The notes: generated from the letters alone by a model not told the origin. A DNA stretch of 64,000 bases from Sutcliffiella horikoshii (GCF_008180725.1 NZ_VTEV01000005.1:147063-211062), one strand, 5' to 3'; positions 43,729 to 52,729 are shown, counted from the stretch's first letter. Program-made: numbers and translations.

Positions 43729-45630
43729 ATGAAAGAAATGACAGAAAGTCTACAGAGAGAATCCGTTCTCAATAGGTTCACCACTCATATAGAACTAATT
43801 TTCGCCATAATTTCAGGGATACTAATTTTTACAGGTTGGATTCTACTAAAGTTTGATATCCAAACTGCTGCTGTCCCTATTTTCATTCTTTCGTTTTTAA
43901 TTGGTGGGTACTTTAAAGCAAAAGAAGGCATACAAGATACCATTGAAGAAAAAGAACTGAATGTAGAAATGCTGATGATCATCGCAGCCATTGGTGCTGC
44001 AATCATCGGATATTGGATGGAGGGCGCCATTCTTATCTTTATTTTCGCATTAAGTGGCGCTTTAGAAACATACACAATGAACCGGAGTCAAAAAGAAATT
44101 TCCGCCCTCATGGACATTCAGCCTGAGGAAGCATTAAGAATAGTGGATGACAAGGAAGAGCGAGTGCATATTTCCGAGCTTGCCAAAGGGGAATACGTAC
44201 TTGTTAAACCTGGTGAACGCATTCCAACAGACGGAAACATTGTCAGAGGAGAATCTGCGATAGATGAAGCTGCCATCACAGGCGAATCGATCCCTCTGGA
44301 GAAAAAACAAGGCGATGGGGTTTATGCAGGAACCATGAACGTTAACGGCTCAATAGTGGTGGGGGTCACCAAACTTTCTACAGAAACGTTGTTCCAAAAA
44401 ATTATCAACCTTGTCCAAAACGCTCAAAGTGAAAAATCTCCTTCTCAACAATTTTTGGAACGGTTTGAAGGACCGTATGTGAAAATTGTCCTCGGGGTCG
44501 TAGCCGTCATGATGGTTCTCCCCCATTTTCTTCTCGGATGGAGCTGGAACGAAACCTTTTACCGGGCGATGATTTTACTTGTTGTTGCATCTCCTTGTGC
44601 ATTAGTTGCTTCCATTATGCCTGCAACTTTGTCGGCCATCTCGAATGGGGCGCGCAAAGGAATCTTGTTTAAAGGCGGCGTGCACCTGGAGAATCTAAGC
44701 CATCTGCAAGCCATCGCTTTTGATAAAACTGGGACGCTTACGAAAGGAAAGCCTGAAGTAACAGACGTGGTAGTCCGTGAAAATATAACAGAAGACGAAT
44801 TCTTATATATTGTCGGTTCCATTGAAAGCTATTCTAACCATCCGCTGGCACAGGCAATCACAGCATATGCCCGAAAAAATTGCACTAAACCGCTAATACG
44901 TCCGGATCATTTGGACGATAAAGCAGGCTGGGGAGTAAAAGGAAACTTACATGAAAAGGAATATCTTGTCGGCAAGGCAGATTATGTTGGGATAGATACT
45001 GCAAAATTGTTTGGGAATGGGATTGCAGAATCCTTCACCAATGAAGGAAAAACAGTCGTTTATGTAAAAGATGAAACTGGAATTGTCGGCATTCTGGCTT
45101 TAAAAGATGTTATTCGCAAGGAAACCGTAGAAGCTATCAAGCAACTTCAAACTCTTCAGGTTCAGACCATTATGATTACTGGTGACAGCGAACGCACAGC
45201 GGCAGCCATTGCAGATCAGGCTGCTATTGGAAAATTTGTAGCGGAATGCTTGCCAGAGACAAAAGTAGAAACTGTAAAAAATTTAAAAGAGGAATATAAC
45301 ATGGTCGGCATGGTTGGTGACGGGATAAATGATGCTCCGGCACTCGCAACAGCCAATGTGGGGATAGCAATGGGAGAAGGCACAGATGTAGCATTGGAAA
45401 CTGCTGATGTGGTACTGATGAAAAATGATTTAGTGAAAATTGCGGAAGCCATAAAACTATCCAAAAGAATGAACAAAATCATTAAACAAAATGTCATATT
45501 CTCTATCACCGTTATTATGCTTTTAATCAGTTCCAATTTCCTTCAATTCATTGACCTTCCATTCGGTGTCATAGGCCATGAAGGCAGTACCATACTAGTT
45601 ATCCTAAATGGGTTAAGATTATTACGATAA
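43729..45630 (+). CDS. P1B-4-type metal efflux ATPase (PfeT/ZosA-like)
   Basis: A 633-residue P-type ATPase without an N-terminal metal-binding domain. The metal site in helix 4 is SPC (S288-P289-C290), not CPC, and the last helix holds HEGSTILVILNGLRLL; both mark subclass P1B-4 (Fe2+/Co2+/Zn2+). Phosphorylation site DKTGT (D332), TGES loop and GDGINDAP hinge are intact. B. subtilis PfeT (formerly ZosA) exports Fe2+ and is controlled by PerR, and PerR-like boxes are seen here. The start follows AGGAGG by 9 nt. A hairpin at 43641-43665 lies in the leader. Confidence 0.9.
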   Translation: MKEMTESLQRESVLNRFTTHIELIFAIISGILIFTGWILLKFDIQTAAVPIFILSFLIGGYFKAKEGIQDTIEEKELNVEMLMIIAAIGAAIIGYWMEGAILIFIFALSGALETYTMNRSQKEISALMDIQPEEALRIVDDKEERVHISELAKGEYVLVKPGERIPTDGNIVRGESAIDEAAITGESIPLEKKQGDGVYAGTMNVNGSIVVGVTKLSTETLFQKIINLVQNAQSEKSPSQQFLERFEGPYVKIVLGVVAVMMVLPHFLLGWSWNETFYRAMILLVVASPCALVASIMPATLSAISNGARKGILFKGGVHLENLSHLQAIAFDKTGTLTKGKPEVTDVVVRENITEDEFLYIVGSIESYSNHPLAQAITAYARKNCTKPLIRPDHLDDKAGWGVKGNLHEKEYLVGKADYVGIDTAKLFGNGIAESFTNEGKTVVYVKDETGIVGILALKDVIRKETVEAIKQLQTLQVQTIMITGDSERTAAAIADQAAIGKFVAECLPETKVETVKNLKEEYNMVGMVGDGINDAPALATANVGIAMGEGTDVALETADVVLMKNDLVKIAEAIKLSKRMNKIIKQNVIFSITVIMLLISSNFLQFIDLPFGVIGHEGSTILVILNGLRLLR

Positions 45631-45640
45631 ATTCACGATA

Positions 45641-45675
45641 AAAAAGCAGCGAGGCCAGTCCCCGCTGCTTTTTGC
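45641..45675 (+). terminator. Terminator of the metal ATPase gene
   Basis: AAAAAGCAGCG / CGCTGCTTTTT stem with a loop of about eleven nt. Confidence 0.88.
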
Positions 45676-45678
45676 TAT

Positions 45679-45783
45679 CTAGTGATACCCGTTTTGCCCG
45701 TTCGCACTTCCTGAAGTTTTATTCTTCGGTTTGTGCTTAGAGTTTTGTTTTGTACCGCCATCTTTTTTCGTATGCTTTGTCAT
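45679..45783 (-). CDS. 34-residue basic hydrophilic peptide
   Basis: A tiny gene with an excellent GGAGGG 7 nt before the ATG. The product is rich in Lys, Asn, Gly, Ser and Thr (MTKHTKKDGGTK start, NGQNGYH end) and has no hydrophobic stretch. The composition is like that of small spore proteins, but I cannot place it in a named family. It follows the YihY gene on the other side by 78 bp. Confidence 0.6.
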   Translation of the reverse strand: MTKHTKKDGGTKQNSKHKPKNKTSGSANGQNGYH

Positions 45784-45861
45784 GAAAGGTCCCTCCGATT
45801 TGGTTAGAGTGTCTTTCAACAATAGATTTCCCCTTTGAGTGAAAAATTTGTCTGGGAATTT

Positions 45862-46686
45862 TTATCGCACAAAGCTTTTCTTCCATTGCAGCAAAATTGC
45901 ATTGATTTCTCCACCAATGATAATCATCAGACCTGAAAGGTAAAACCATACAAGCAAAACAATGATTCCTCCAAGACTCCCATACATCGCTGTATAGTTC
46001 CCAAAGTTGCTCACATAATAGGAAAACAACACCGACACAGACATCCACCCGATTGTTGCAAAAAAAGAACCTGCCAACACATCCTTTAAATGGAGACGGA
46101 TGTTCGGTGCAGCCAAATACAAACAAGTTAAAACAAAAAACAAAATGACAAAACTTACTCCCCACCTAATGGTATTCCAAATGGTGATAAATTCTTCTGA
46201 CAGACCGTAGGAAGAAAAAATAAACAAACCGATCTCTCTACCAAAAACAGGCAATAATAACGCCACAATAATGACAAATACCATTGCAAGGGTTAATAAA
46301 ATCGCTGTGCCTCTTACTATAAAGAAATGCCTGTTTTCATTCACATCAAATGCCCTATTGAATGCCCGAACAACCGCATTGATTCCATTGGAAGCAAACC
46401 AGATAGTAGCAATGATACCAAATGACAATAGATCCCCGCGTTGTTCATTTAGTATTCGGACAACATTCGATTCAATAAGAAGCATCGTGTCCCCAGGAGC
46501 ATATTGATGAATCATTCCCAACACATCATCCTGTGTAATCGGCACATAAGCAATTAAGGTGAGTAAAAAAATAAGAAACGGAAAAAGAGATAATAAGAAA
46601 AAATACGCTAACTCTGCTGACATTCCCAATGCTTCATTCCGATCTAGGCGATGAAACAGCTGTTTTCCAAAACGTAATATTCCCAT
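45862..46686 (-). CDS. YihY/BrkB family membrane protein (YfkH-like)
   Basis: A 274-residue protein with six membrane helices of the YihY family (formerly thought to be RNase BN). Motifs include the N-terminal ALGMSAELAYFFLLSLFPFL and the GMYGSLGG-like segment before the last helix. Function unknown. The position near yfkK-type genes supports orthology to B. subtilis YfkH. GGAGG precedes the ATG by 7 nt. Confidence 0.87.
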   Translation of the reverse strand: MGILRFGKQLFHRLDRNEALGMSAELAYFFLLSLFPFLIFLLTLIAYVPITQDDVLGMIHQYAPGDTMLLIESNVVRILNEQRGDLLSFGIIATIWFASNGINAVVRAFNRAFDVNENRHFFIVRGTAILLTLAMVFVIIVALLLPVFGREIGLFIFSSYGLSEEFITIWNTIRWGVSFVILFFVLTCLYLAAPNIRLHLKDVLAGSFFATIGWMSVSVLFSYYVSNFGNYTAMYGSLGGIIVLLVWFYLSGLMIIIGGEINAILLQWKKSFVR

Positions 46687-46740
46687 TCACTCTCCTCCAG
46701 CACATATCATTTACTCTATTCTATTGTGAGCAAGTCCACC

Positions 46741-47097
46741 TTACGACAAGTTTTTATTTTTTCGCTCTGCCGAATCTAAATGCTTGGCAATCACTTCTTT
46801 TGTTTCCGTTACTATCTCAAGCATCTGAGGTGTCGTTTCTTTTAACTCATTCACTTTAGAACGAAGATAATCAATATCTTTTGATACATCTTCCACTGTT
46901 GTTTTCACAGATTCAATTTGATGTCGTACTGAATCAGCAATTTCCTGTGGATGCTGCATCGCATACTTTAATTTTGAACCAACACACTTGCCATTATGTA
47001 TGACTGTAGTTCTTGTATTTTTATCTAATAAAGAAATGGCCCCACCGATAAGCGCCCCAATTAACATACCATCCACTAATTTATTTCTGTTCCCCAT
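46741..47097 (-). CDS. YtxH-like small membrane protein
   Basis: A 118-residue protein with one N-terminal glycine-rich helix (VDGMLIGALIGGAISLL, about 6-22) followed by a long amphipathic region (about 40-115), the YtxH pattern. The start at 47097 follows AGGAGAG; the longer frame has no site. It lies 54 bp upstream of the YihY gene on the same strand. Function unknown; YtxH proteins are often stress-induced. Confidence 0.78.
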   Translation of the reverse strand: MGNRNKLVDGMLIGALIGGAISLLDKNTRTTVIHNGKCVGSKLKYAMQHPQEIADSVRHQIESVKTTVEDVSKDIDYLRSKVNELKETTPQMLEIVTETKEVIAKHLDSAERKNKNLS

Positions 47098-47289
47098 AAT
47101 AATCTCTCTCCTATCCATTAGTTTTTCTCTTACATACATCTTCCGTCAATCATACCTTTATTATAAACATATTTCGAAACTTTCACGAATCTTGTACTGG
47201 TTTAATACCCCAGTTTCCAGAAGAAGATACTGTTTTTTCTCCATTCATGATAAAATAAGGAAAAGCTATGGAACGAAAGGACGGTTCAG

Positions 47290-47514
47290 ATGAACTTAAC
47301 AGAAAAATCAACCGAAAATGTAGAATATATGATTGAAGCCATCAAAGGGAAATTAAAAGTATTAAACCTTGGCGCCATTAAGCCTTCCCATTTTGATGAA
47401 GAAATGTATGAAGAGTTAAAAGATATTTATGAACTTGTCATGAGAAAACCATCATTCAGCCCGAACGAAATGCAAGCAATCGCCGAAGAACTAGGCAACC
47501 TGCGTAAACAATAA
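47290..47514 (+). CDS. yfkK: DUF1128 family protein (YfkK)
   Basis: A 74-residue helical protein of the UPF0435/DUF1128 family (B. subtilis YfkK), recognised by [14 protein letters not shown] and [18 protein letters not shown]-type segments. Function unknown. It diverges from the YtxH-like gene. The neighbouring yfkJ phosphatase gene of B. subtilis is missing here. Confidence 0.88.
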   Translation: MNLTEKSTENVEYMIEAIKGKLKVLNLGAIKPSHFDEEMYEELKDIYELVMRKPSFSPNEMQAIAEELGNLRKQ

Positions 47515-47560
47515 CTTGATTTCTAAAACACTTACTTCGGTAGGTGTTTTTTATGTTAAA

Positions 47561-47708
47561 TACTTTGTTAAACACCGCTGTTGATTTCCGCAAAACGGCT
47601 TCGCTTTCCTAGGGGCGCTGCTGGAGCCTCCTCGGCTACGCCTGCGGGGTCTCCACCTAGCACTATCTCCCTCAGGAGTCTTCGCCATTTGCTCCAATCA
47701 ACAGCTAA
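47561..47708 (-). repeat. Short copy of the GCTGTTGATT repeat, inverted
   Basis: About 148 bp running from TTGTTAAACACCGCTG to CCAATCAACAGC, reverse to the copies at 12563 and 49482. It keeps the core (CTTTCCTAGGGGCGC, GGAGCCTCCTCGGC, CTCCCTCAGGAGTC) but lacks one outer end. No coding capacity. Confidence 0.85.
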
Positions 47709-47796
47709 AAACTTACATTTCAACATTCAACCTTTAATTAAACATAGTACTAGCCCCCCTTCCTTGTGCATATAAGTGTACAGAGGGGGGATAAGC

Positions 47797-47964
47797 ATGG
47801 TTTTTCTATACGCAGCAACCATAGGATTTGTCTTATTATTATTTTTATTGATGGGCATCTTTCTCTATAATGTCTCACAAGGACTTAACAAAAAAGACGC
47901 CATCGAAATTGATCCTCTGCCTCCAGATCCGACAGAAGAAAATGAATCCATAAATGCAAAATGA
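47797..47964 (+). CDS. Small single-span membrane protein
   Basis: A 55-residue protein with one helix (about 2-26) and an acidic, proline-containing tail (DPLPPDPTEENES). GGGGGATAAGC precedes the ATG; the longer frame is not favoured. It is followed by a terminator. Function unknown. Confidence 0.65.
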   Translation: MVFLYAATIGFVLLLFLLMGIFLYNVSQGLNKKDAIEIDPLPPDPTEENESINAK

Positions 47965-47995
47965 AGCAGCCTCCAGAAGGTTGTTTCTTTTTTTA
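47963..47995 (+). terminator. Terminator after the small membrane gene
   Basis: GAAGCAGCCT / AGGTTGTTTC stem with G-U pairs followed by seven T residues. Confidence 0.75.
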
Positions 47996-48052
47996 TTTGG
48001 ACTTAATAAGGTAAAATAAATAAGGAATAGACATACGATGAGGTGGCTTACT

Positions 48053-48919
48053 TTGGATACGATTACCCATACACTTTTTGGGATGACCATATACGGCGCA
48101 GTCGACAAGCGCCAAGATGACAAAAAAACGAAAATAGCAATGTTTGTCTCAGCTGTTGGGGCAAGCCAAATTCCGGACAGTGATGTCATCTCCAGCTTCT
48201 GGGATACAGAAGGCATGTATCAAATGTGGCACAGGGGCATTACCCACTCATTGTTTATGGTTCCGATTTGGGCATTGCTTTTCTTTCTAATTAGTATCTG
48301 GTTTTTAAAAAGAAAAGATTGGCGTTTTCTCTGGGTCCCGCTTATTGCTGTTTTCATCCATAACACATCAGACTTATTTAATGCTTGGGGAACAGGATAC
48401 CTAGAGCCCTTCTCTACCATAAGAGTAACCTTTGGCACCATCCCAATCGTAGATTTTGTCATCTGGATAATTATTGCTATCGCCTTTTTTGCCAAAAAGC
48501 TTTGGAATAAGGAAAGACATCAACTTTATCGCTTGGTGTGGGTTCTAATAATTGCTCATATTACCTTACAAACTAGCCAGGGATATCTGTTGTACAAGCA
48601 ATATGAAGACAAATACGAACAAGTCGCATTGTCTGCAAGTTTCCTCCCTTGGCATTTTTCTGTCATAGGTAAAAATGAACATACCGTGGAAATCTTTGAT
48701 GATGCACTTTTCACAAAACCTAAATTGCAATACACATTAAAATCCGCAGAAGAAGCCGACCTGGACACACTATTTGCCGAAGTTCCAGAAGCAAAAACCT
48801 TATACGAATGGTCTCCATTTGTAGTAATTGTCGATGATGAAGAAAAACTGGGCATCTACGACCCAAGATTCTACCGAAACGGCCAATCATTCCTATTTGA
48901 ATATATAGAAAAACAATAA
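48053..48919 (+). CDS. YdjM/YfhP-like membrane metal-dependent hydrolase
   Basis: A 288-residue protein of the DUF457/YdjM family. It begins MDTITHTLFG from a TTG that follows GAGGTGG by 6 nt, the usual family start; H6, D48, H66 and H70 region (DSDV, MWHRGITHS) and HNTSDLFNAWGT give the putative metal ligands. Four to five membrane helices cover residues 60-190, and a soluble C-terminal domain follows. Function unknown. Copies of the GCTGTTGATT repeat lie on both sides in opposite orientation. Confidence 0.83.
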   Translation: MDTITHTLFGMTIYGAVDKRQDDKKTKIAMFVSAVGASQIPDSDVISSFWDTEGMYQMWHRGITHSLFMVPIWALLFFLISIWFLKRKDWRFLWVPLIAVFIHNTSDLFNAWGTGYLEPFSTIRVTFGTIPIVDFVIWIIIAIAFFAKKLWNKERHQLYRLVWVLIIAHITLQTSQGYLLYKQYEDKYEQVALSASFLPWHFSVIGKNEHTVEIFDDALFTKPKLQYTLKSAEEADLDTLFAEVPEAKTLYEWSPFVVIVDDEEKLGIYDPRFYRNGQSFLFEYIEKQ

Positions 48920-48998
48920 ATTTGAACTATTAACATCCATCTTGTTGCTTGTTTGTTGAAGTGAAAGACGCGAAACCCCTGCTGTTCTAAATAATTTA

Positions 48999-49138
48999 TA
49001 GCTGTTGATTGAAGCAAAAGGCGAAGACTCCTGAGGGAGATAGCGGTAGCTTGAGACACCGCAGGCGTAAGCCGATGAGGCTCCAGCAGCGCCCCTAGGA
49101 AAGCGAAGCCATTTGCGGAAATCAACAGCGGCGTTTAA
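48999..49138 (+). repeat. Short copy of the GCTGTTGATT repeat
   Basis: About 140 bp from TAGCTGTTGATTG to AATCAACAGCGGCGTTTAA. It has the common core but no outer GGCTCTGTT ends. It lies downstream of the YdjM-like gene. Confidence 0.85.
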
Positions 49139-49243
49139 GGAGATTTTATAATTTTTTCGTTTTTTTTAGGTTTTCATGTATATTATTCTACTAAACTGGG
49201 AATACTATCATTAAATACTAAAAAACAAACGAGGTGCTAGAAG

Positions 49244-49408
49244 ATGATAGTTTCAAAGAGATACTTTTTAACGGACATGGAACGTGAAAGTGTAGAACAA
49301 ACATTAACTAACAAAGGCCACCTGCGCGAAGAAGTTCTAGGAATGGATGATGAAGAAATCATTCATATCTATCAAAAATACATGGTTCAAGAACTAATTA
49401 CCAAATAA
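49244..49408 (+). CDS. 54-residue acidic helical protein
   Basis: A small gene with GAGGTGC 8 nt before the ATG and its own terminator. The product (MIVSKRYFLT start) has EEVLGMDDEEIIHIYQKYMVQE near the end at residues 31-50, which recalls the TD(A/E)(E/D)IEH(L/I)Y part of BH0509 proteins, so it may be a distant relative of the gene at 42315. Function unknown. Confidence 0.7.
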   Translation: MIVSKRYFLTDMERESVEQTLTNKGHLREEVLGMDDEEIIHIYQKYMVQELITK

Positions 49409-49422
49409 ATAGATTTCCCTTA

Positions 49423-49451
49423 CAAAACCGTGACAAATGTCCGGTTTTTTA
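49423..49451 (+). terminator. Terminator after the 54-residue gene
   Basis: AAAACCG / CGGTTTT around TGACAAATGTC, then TTTT. Confidence 0.75.
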
Positions 49452-49481
49452 GTTTGACCTCATTAATATTTCTTTTTTCAA

Positions 49482-49668
49482 GGCTCTGTTAAAGCATACT
49501 GTTGGTTTTTGCAGCAACCTAGCTGTTGATTGGAGCAATAGGCGAAGACTCCTGAGGGAGATAGCGTTTAGGGGAGACCCCGGAGGCGCAAGCCGAGGAG
49601 GCTCCCCAAACGCCCCTAGGAAAGCGAAGCCTAGTGCGTAAATCAACAGCGGTGTGTTTAACAGAGCC
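49482..49668 (+). mobile_element. 187-bp MITE-like element, copy 2
   Basis: Perfect 12-bp inverted ends GGCTCTGTTAAA / TTTAACAGAGCC, flanked by identical 8-bp TTTTTCAA at 49474-49481 and 49669-49676. The same length as copy 1. The ends resemble IS6-family termini (GGCTCTGTTGCAAA type), and 8-bp duplications are typical of that family, so an IS6-type transposase elsewhere may have moved it. It encodes no protein. Confidence 0.9.
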
Positions 49669-49693
49669 TTTTTCAATAATGATAAACATCACA

Positions 49694-49731
49694 AAAGGCG
49701 ACCAGTTACCAATCTTGATAACGGTCGCCTA
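49694..49731 (-). terminator. Terminator of the 44-residue gene
   Basis: AGGCGACC / GGTCGCCT stem; on the minus strand TTTTG follows. Confidence 0.7.
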
Positions 49732-49759
49732 TATATATTTAAGGGGGGAGAATATATGG

Positions 49760-49894
49760 TTATTGTGGGCTTAAACCTTTAATGAGATCTAACCTTGGTT
49801 TTACTACTTCTACCTTAATACCTTTAGCTTTGTACTTATCGACAATCTTCCTGACGTCGATTCCTTTTTTGGCTTTTTCTACAGTTTTTTGCAT
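49760..49894 (-). CDS. 44-residue basic protein, unknown
   Basis: A small gene with AGAGGGATTGAAAC before the ATG. The product is lysine-rich and helical with a regular pattern (VEKAKKGIDVRKIVDKYKAK, residues 5-24) and ends LIKGLSPQ. It lies 66 bp downstream of the htrA-like gene on the same strand and has a terminator. No family recognised. Confidence 0.65.
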   Translation of the reverse strand: MQKTVEKAKKGIDVRKIVDKYKAKGIKVEVVKPRLDLIKGLSPQ

Positions 49895-49960
49895 GTTTCA
49901 ATCCCTCTATTCATTAGATTTTTGGACTTTCACACATACATTTTTAATCTATGTTCTACA

Positions 49961-51202
49961 CTAGAACATTTGCTTGACTAGTTTCATTTCTGTTTCTTCC
50001 AACTTGCCGTCACGATAATAAGTAACTTTCATCGTATCGCCGATATTCTTTTGACTATAAAGGAATTTTCTTAAACCAAGTGCGTCCTTAATTTCTTGGT
50101 CATCTAATTTAACGATTACATCGTATTGTTTAAGACCAGCCTTATCCGCCGGAGAAGTTGGTTCTACTCCTGTAACGACGATTCCACTTTTCACTTCTTC
50201 AGGAAGCTTTAAAGTAGACCTTTGTGCTTCAAGAGGGACATCAGATAGGGAAGCTAAGCCTACTCCCATAAATGGTCTTTGCACTTCTTTATGCTTCTCT
50301 AAATCTTCGATGATTGGTTGAACTGCACGAATAGGGATGGCAAATCCTATTCCTTCTACTCTTGATTGAGCAATTTTCATGGAGTTGATTCCAATAACTT
50401 CCCCACGAAGGTTAACAAGTGCTCCACCACTGTTCCCAGGATTTATGGCTGCATCGGTTTGGATAACATCCGCTTCCCAGTCAGGCTGACCATTTTGATC
50501 TATGTCAACGGGAATAATCCGCTCTTTTCCACTAATGATTCCTTGTGTTACAGATCCAAAAAATTCAAGTCCTAGAGGGTTACCAATAGCAATGACTGGT
50601 TCACCCAGAGTGATTGCATCAGAGTCACCGAAAGTTGCAACTTGTTTGATGTTTGCATCATCTACCGTCAAGACGGCCAAATCTGTCAATGCGTCGCTGC
50701 CAACTACTTCAGCTTCCACTCTTGTTCCATCCACCAAGCTCACTTCCACTTTTGATGCTCCGTCAATAACATGTGCGTTAGTTACAATATAAGCTTTACC
50801 GTTTTCCTTCTTGTAAACAACACCCGAGCCGGTTCCAGCCTCTTGATCTCCCTGTCCACCACGTGGGTCAAACAAGGAATTTCCTCCACTTTGTATATTA
50901 ACTACCCCAACTACAGCTTCAGAAACGTTTTCTACCGCATTTGTGATGTTTGTTTGTATCTTTTCGTATTCCACTTGGTCTGTTTGTACTACCGAGTTGG
51001 TTTCTACACTCATTGGTGTTGATTCAGCTGCACCGGTCTCGTTGTTATCCATGTAAAATCCCCAGTCCAAAAGGACAGGTAACATGGCTACAATTCCAAG
51101 CGCACCTACAACTCCACCTGTAACTGCCGCAAACACTACTTTTCCGAAGCTTTTTTCTTTCCTAGTTCTCTTTTGAGTTACATGATCGTCATAATAACCC
51201 AT
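49961..51202 (-). CDS. HtrA-type serine protease with PDZ domain
   Basis: A 413-residue membrane-anchored protease/chaperone of the DegP/HtrA group. One membrane helix (about 21-48) is followed by the trypsin-like domain with H144, an Asp near 174 (ALTDLAVL) and S258 (GNSGGA), and a C-terminal PDZ domain (about 300-395). It degrades misfolded secreted proteins outside the membrane. The start follows GAGGTGAAGCGAGT. A direct-repeat operator (51275-51293) identical in layout to that of the upstream two-component genes lies before it. Confidence 0.93.
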   Translation of the reverse strand: MGYYDDHVTQKRTRKEKSFGKVVFAAVTGGVVGALGIVAMLPVLLDWGFYMDNNETGAAESTPMSVETNSVVQTDQVEYEKIQTNITNAVENVSEAVVGVVNIQSGGNSLFDPRGGQGDQEAGTGSGVVYKKENGKAYIVTNAHVIDGASKVEVSLVDGTRVEAEVVGSDALTDLAVLTVDDANIKQVATFGDSDAITLGEPVIAIGNPLGLEFFGSVTQGIISGKERIIPVDIDQNGQPDWEADVIQTDAAINPGNSGGALVNLRGEVIGINSMKIAQSRVEGIGFAIPIRAVQPIIEDLEKHKEVQRPFMGVGLASLSDVPLEAQRSTLKLPEEVKSGIVVTGVEPTSPADKAGLKQYDVIVKLDDQEIKDALGLRKFLYSQKNIGDTMKVTYYRDGKLEETEMKLVKQMF

Positions 51203-51274
51203 ACTCGCTTCACCTCATCAATTTTTATCTACTTTTATTTAACCCTATTAGGATGAAAGTAATCTTAAAGAAAA

Positions 51275-51293
51275 ATGAGAATATGATGAGAAA
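51275..51293 (-). promoter_or_regulatory. TTCTCAT direct repeat upstream of htrA
   Basis: Minus strand: two copies of (A/T)TTCTCAT with an 11-bp step (51275-51282 and 51286-51293), the spacing expected for an OmpR-family dimer. The same pair stands upstream of the response regulator gene. Confidence 0.65.
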
Positions 51294-51304
51294 ATTCAGT
51301 TGTG

Positions 51305-52729
51305 TTACTCTTGTTGTGTTTCTTCTAGTACACCATTTAACTTAACAGTAATCATCGTCCATTCTCCTTCTACACTATCCGCTATAATGGTACCATTGTA
51401 ATTTGTCACCATTCGTTTTGCGATGGAGAGTCCAAGTCCTTGACCACCTTTTTCTCTGCTCCGTGCTTTATCTACTCTATAAAAACGATCAAAAACTTTT
51501 TCTAGATCATCTTTTGGAATTCCAATGCCATAATCTTTTATGGATAATGTAAATTGGTCTTCAATTTGTTCTGTAACAATCTCAACAGTTGTTGAACCTT
51601 TAGAATATTTCACCGCGTTATCAAGTAAAATGATGAGAACCTGTTCCAAATGCCTTTCTGCTATGGCTACTTTCATACCACTTAATAAGTTATTCTCATA
51701 CTTAAATGAGAGAGAAGGGTAGAGTAAGGTGAATTTTTTCACAACTTCTTCTACGACATGGACAGGCTGTATGAAGTCCTCTGCTAATTCCAATCTGTCT
51801 GATTCAAGTCTAGTGAGTTCCAGCAACTCATAGACAAGCATTTTGAGCCGTTCTACTTCCTGTTGTGAAGCCTTTAGTGACTCTTCCAACACCTCAGGAT
51901 CATTCTTCCCCCAACGGTTAAGCAATTTCAGATGTCCCTCTAAGATAGATATTGGAGTACGAAGTTCATGGGAGGCATCCTCTACAAATTGTTTTTGTTT
52001 TTGGAAAGAAATTTCTACATCATTCATCATTTCATTGAAAACATTGGACAGATCTGCTATTTCATCCTTTTGGTTTTTATCTTGCGGCACCCGTTCTTTA
52101 AAGCCGCGCATCTTAATTCGTTTCATTGTATCCGTTAGTGCTTGGATCGGGGCCAGGAGTTGTTTGGCAATAAGCATCCCGCCCACTCCGCTCAAAAGGA
52201 TGGCTCCAGCACCAGCAGACCAGGTGACTAGAAAAATCAACCCTCGAAGCCGCTCATAATTCTTTAAGTCTCTTATTATTTCTATGTACCCAATAAATCC
52301 ATTGGTAATCACAGGTTTTCGATGAATGAGATAATGTTTTCCATTTACCTTCACATGCTCAAGGTTTTTGCTTTCTACTGGAGTGATAAGTAATTCTCGC
52401 GGGAGATTTGTTGCAACTGCAACCAGCAGCGTTCCCTCTCTGTCGATGACACGGATAAGTTCATTTGTTTCATTTACTTTCTCTATGAAACCGCTGCTAT
52501 TTACTATCTCAGACCTTCCTACAAAAAATGGTTGTTCAGAGAAATATGCTTGTATTTCTTTCATCTTTTCCTGGATATTTCGTTCCTCTTGTTCAATCAT
52601 CCATGTTCTCATTACATAATATTGTACAGAGTTATAGGCTACAAAAAGGACGAATAAAACTAATGATGACCAAATAGTAATTTTCCACCTGATTGGCAGT
52701 TGCTTTATATATCTTTGCAATTTAGTCAT
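51305..52729 (-). CDS. Sensor histidine kinase, ArlS/YkoH-like
   Basis: A 474-residue kinase: helix 1 (about 17-37), extracytoplasmic sensor (about 40-160), helix 2 (about 163-188), HAMP (about 189-243), HisKA with H254 in VEDASHELRTP, and HATPase with GQGLGLSIAKR. The EGHLKLLNRWGKNDPEVLEESL stretch is close to the ArlS/YkoH family. It overlaps the regulator gene by 4 bp. Likely senses envelope conditions. Confidence 0.92.
   Translation of the reverse strand: MTKLQRYIKQLPIRWKITIWSSLVLFVLFVAYNSVQYYVMRTWMIEQEERNIQEKMKEIQAYFSEQPFFVGRSEIVNSSGFIEKVNETNELIRVIDREGTLLVAVATNLPRELLITPVESKNLEHVKVNGKHYLIHRKPVITNGFIGYIEIIRDLKNYERLRGLIFLVTWSAGAGAILLSGVGGMLIAKQLLAPIQALTDTMKRIKMRGFKERVPQDKNQKDEIADLSNVFNEMMNDVEISFQKQKQFVEDASHELRTPISILEGHLKLLNRWGKNDPEVLEESLKASQQEVERLKMLVYELLELTRLESDRLELAEDFIQPVHVVEEVVKKFTLLYPSLSFKYENNLLSGMKVAIAERHLEQVLIILLDNAVKYSKGSTTVEIVTEQIEDQFTLSIKDYGIGIPKDDLEKVFDRFYRVDKARSREKGGQGLGLSIAKRMVTNYNGTIIADSVEGEWTMITVKLNGVLEETQQE

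Noticed and set aside
47581-49676. Open frames inside the GCTGTTGATT repeats
   Set aside because: The frames follow the palindromic core (also on both strands), have no start signals and are not real genes.
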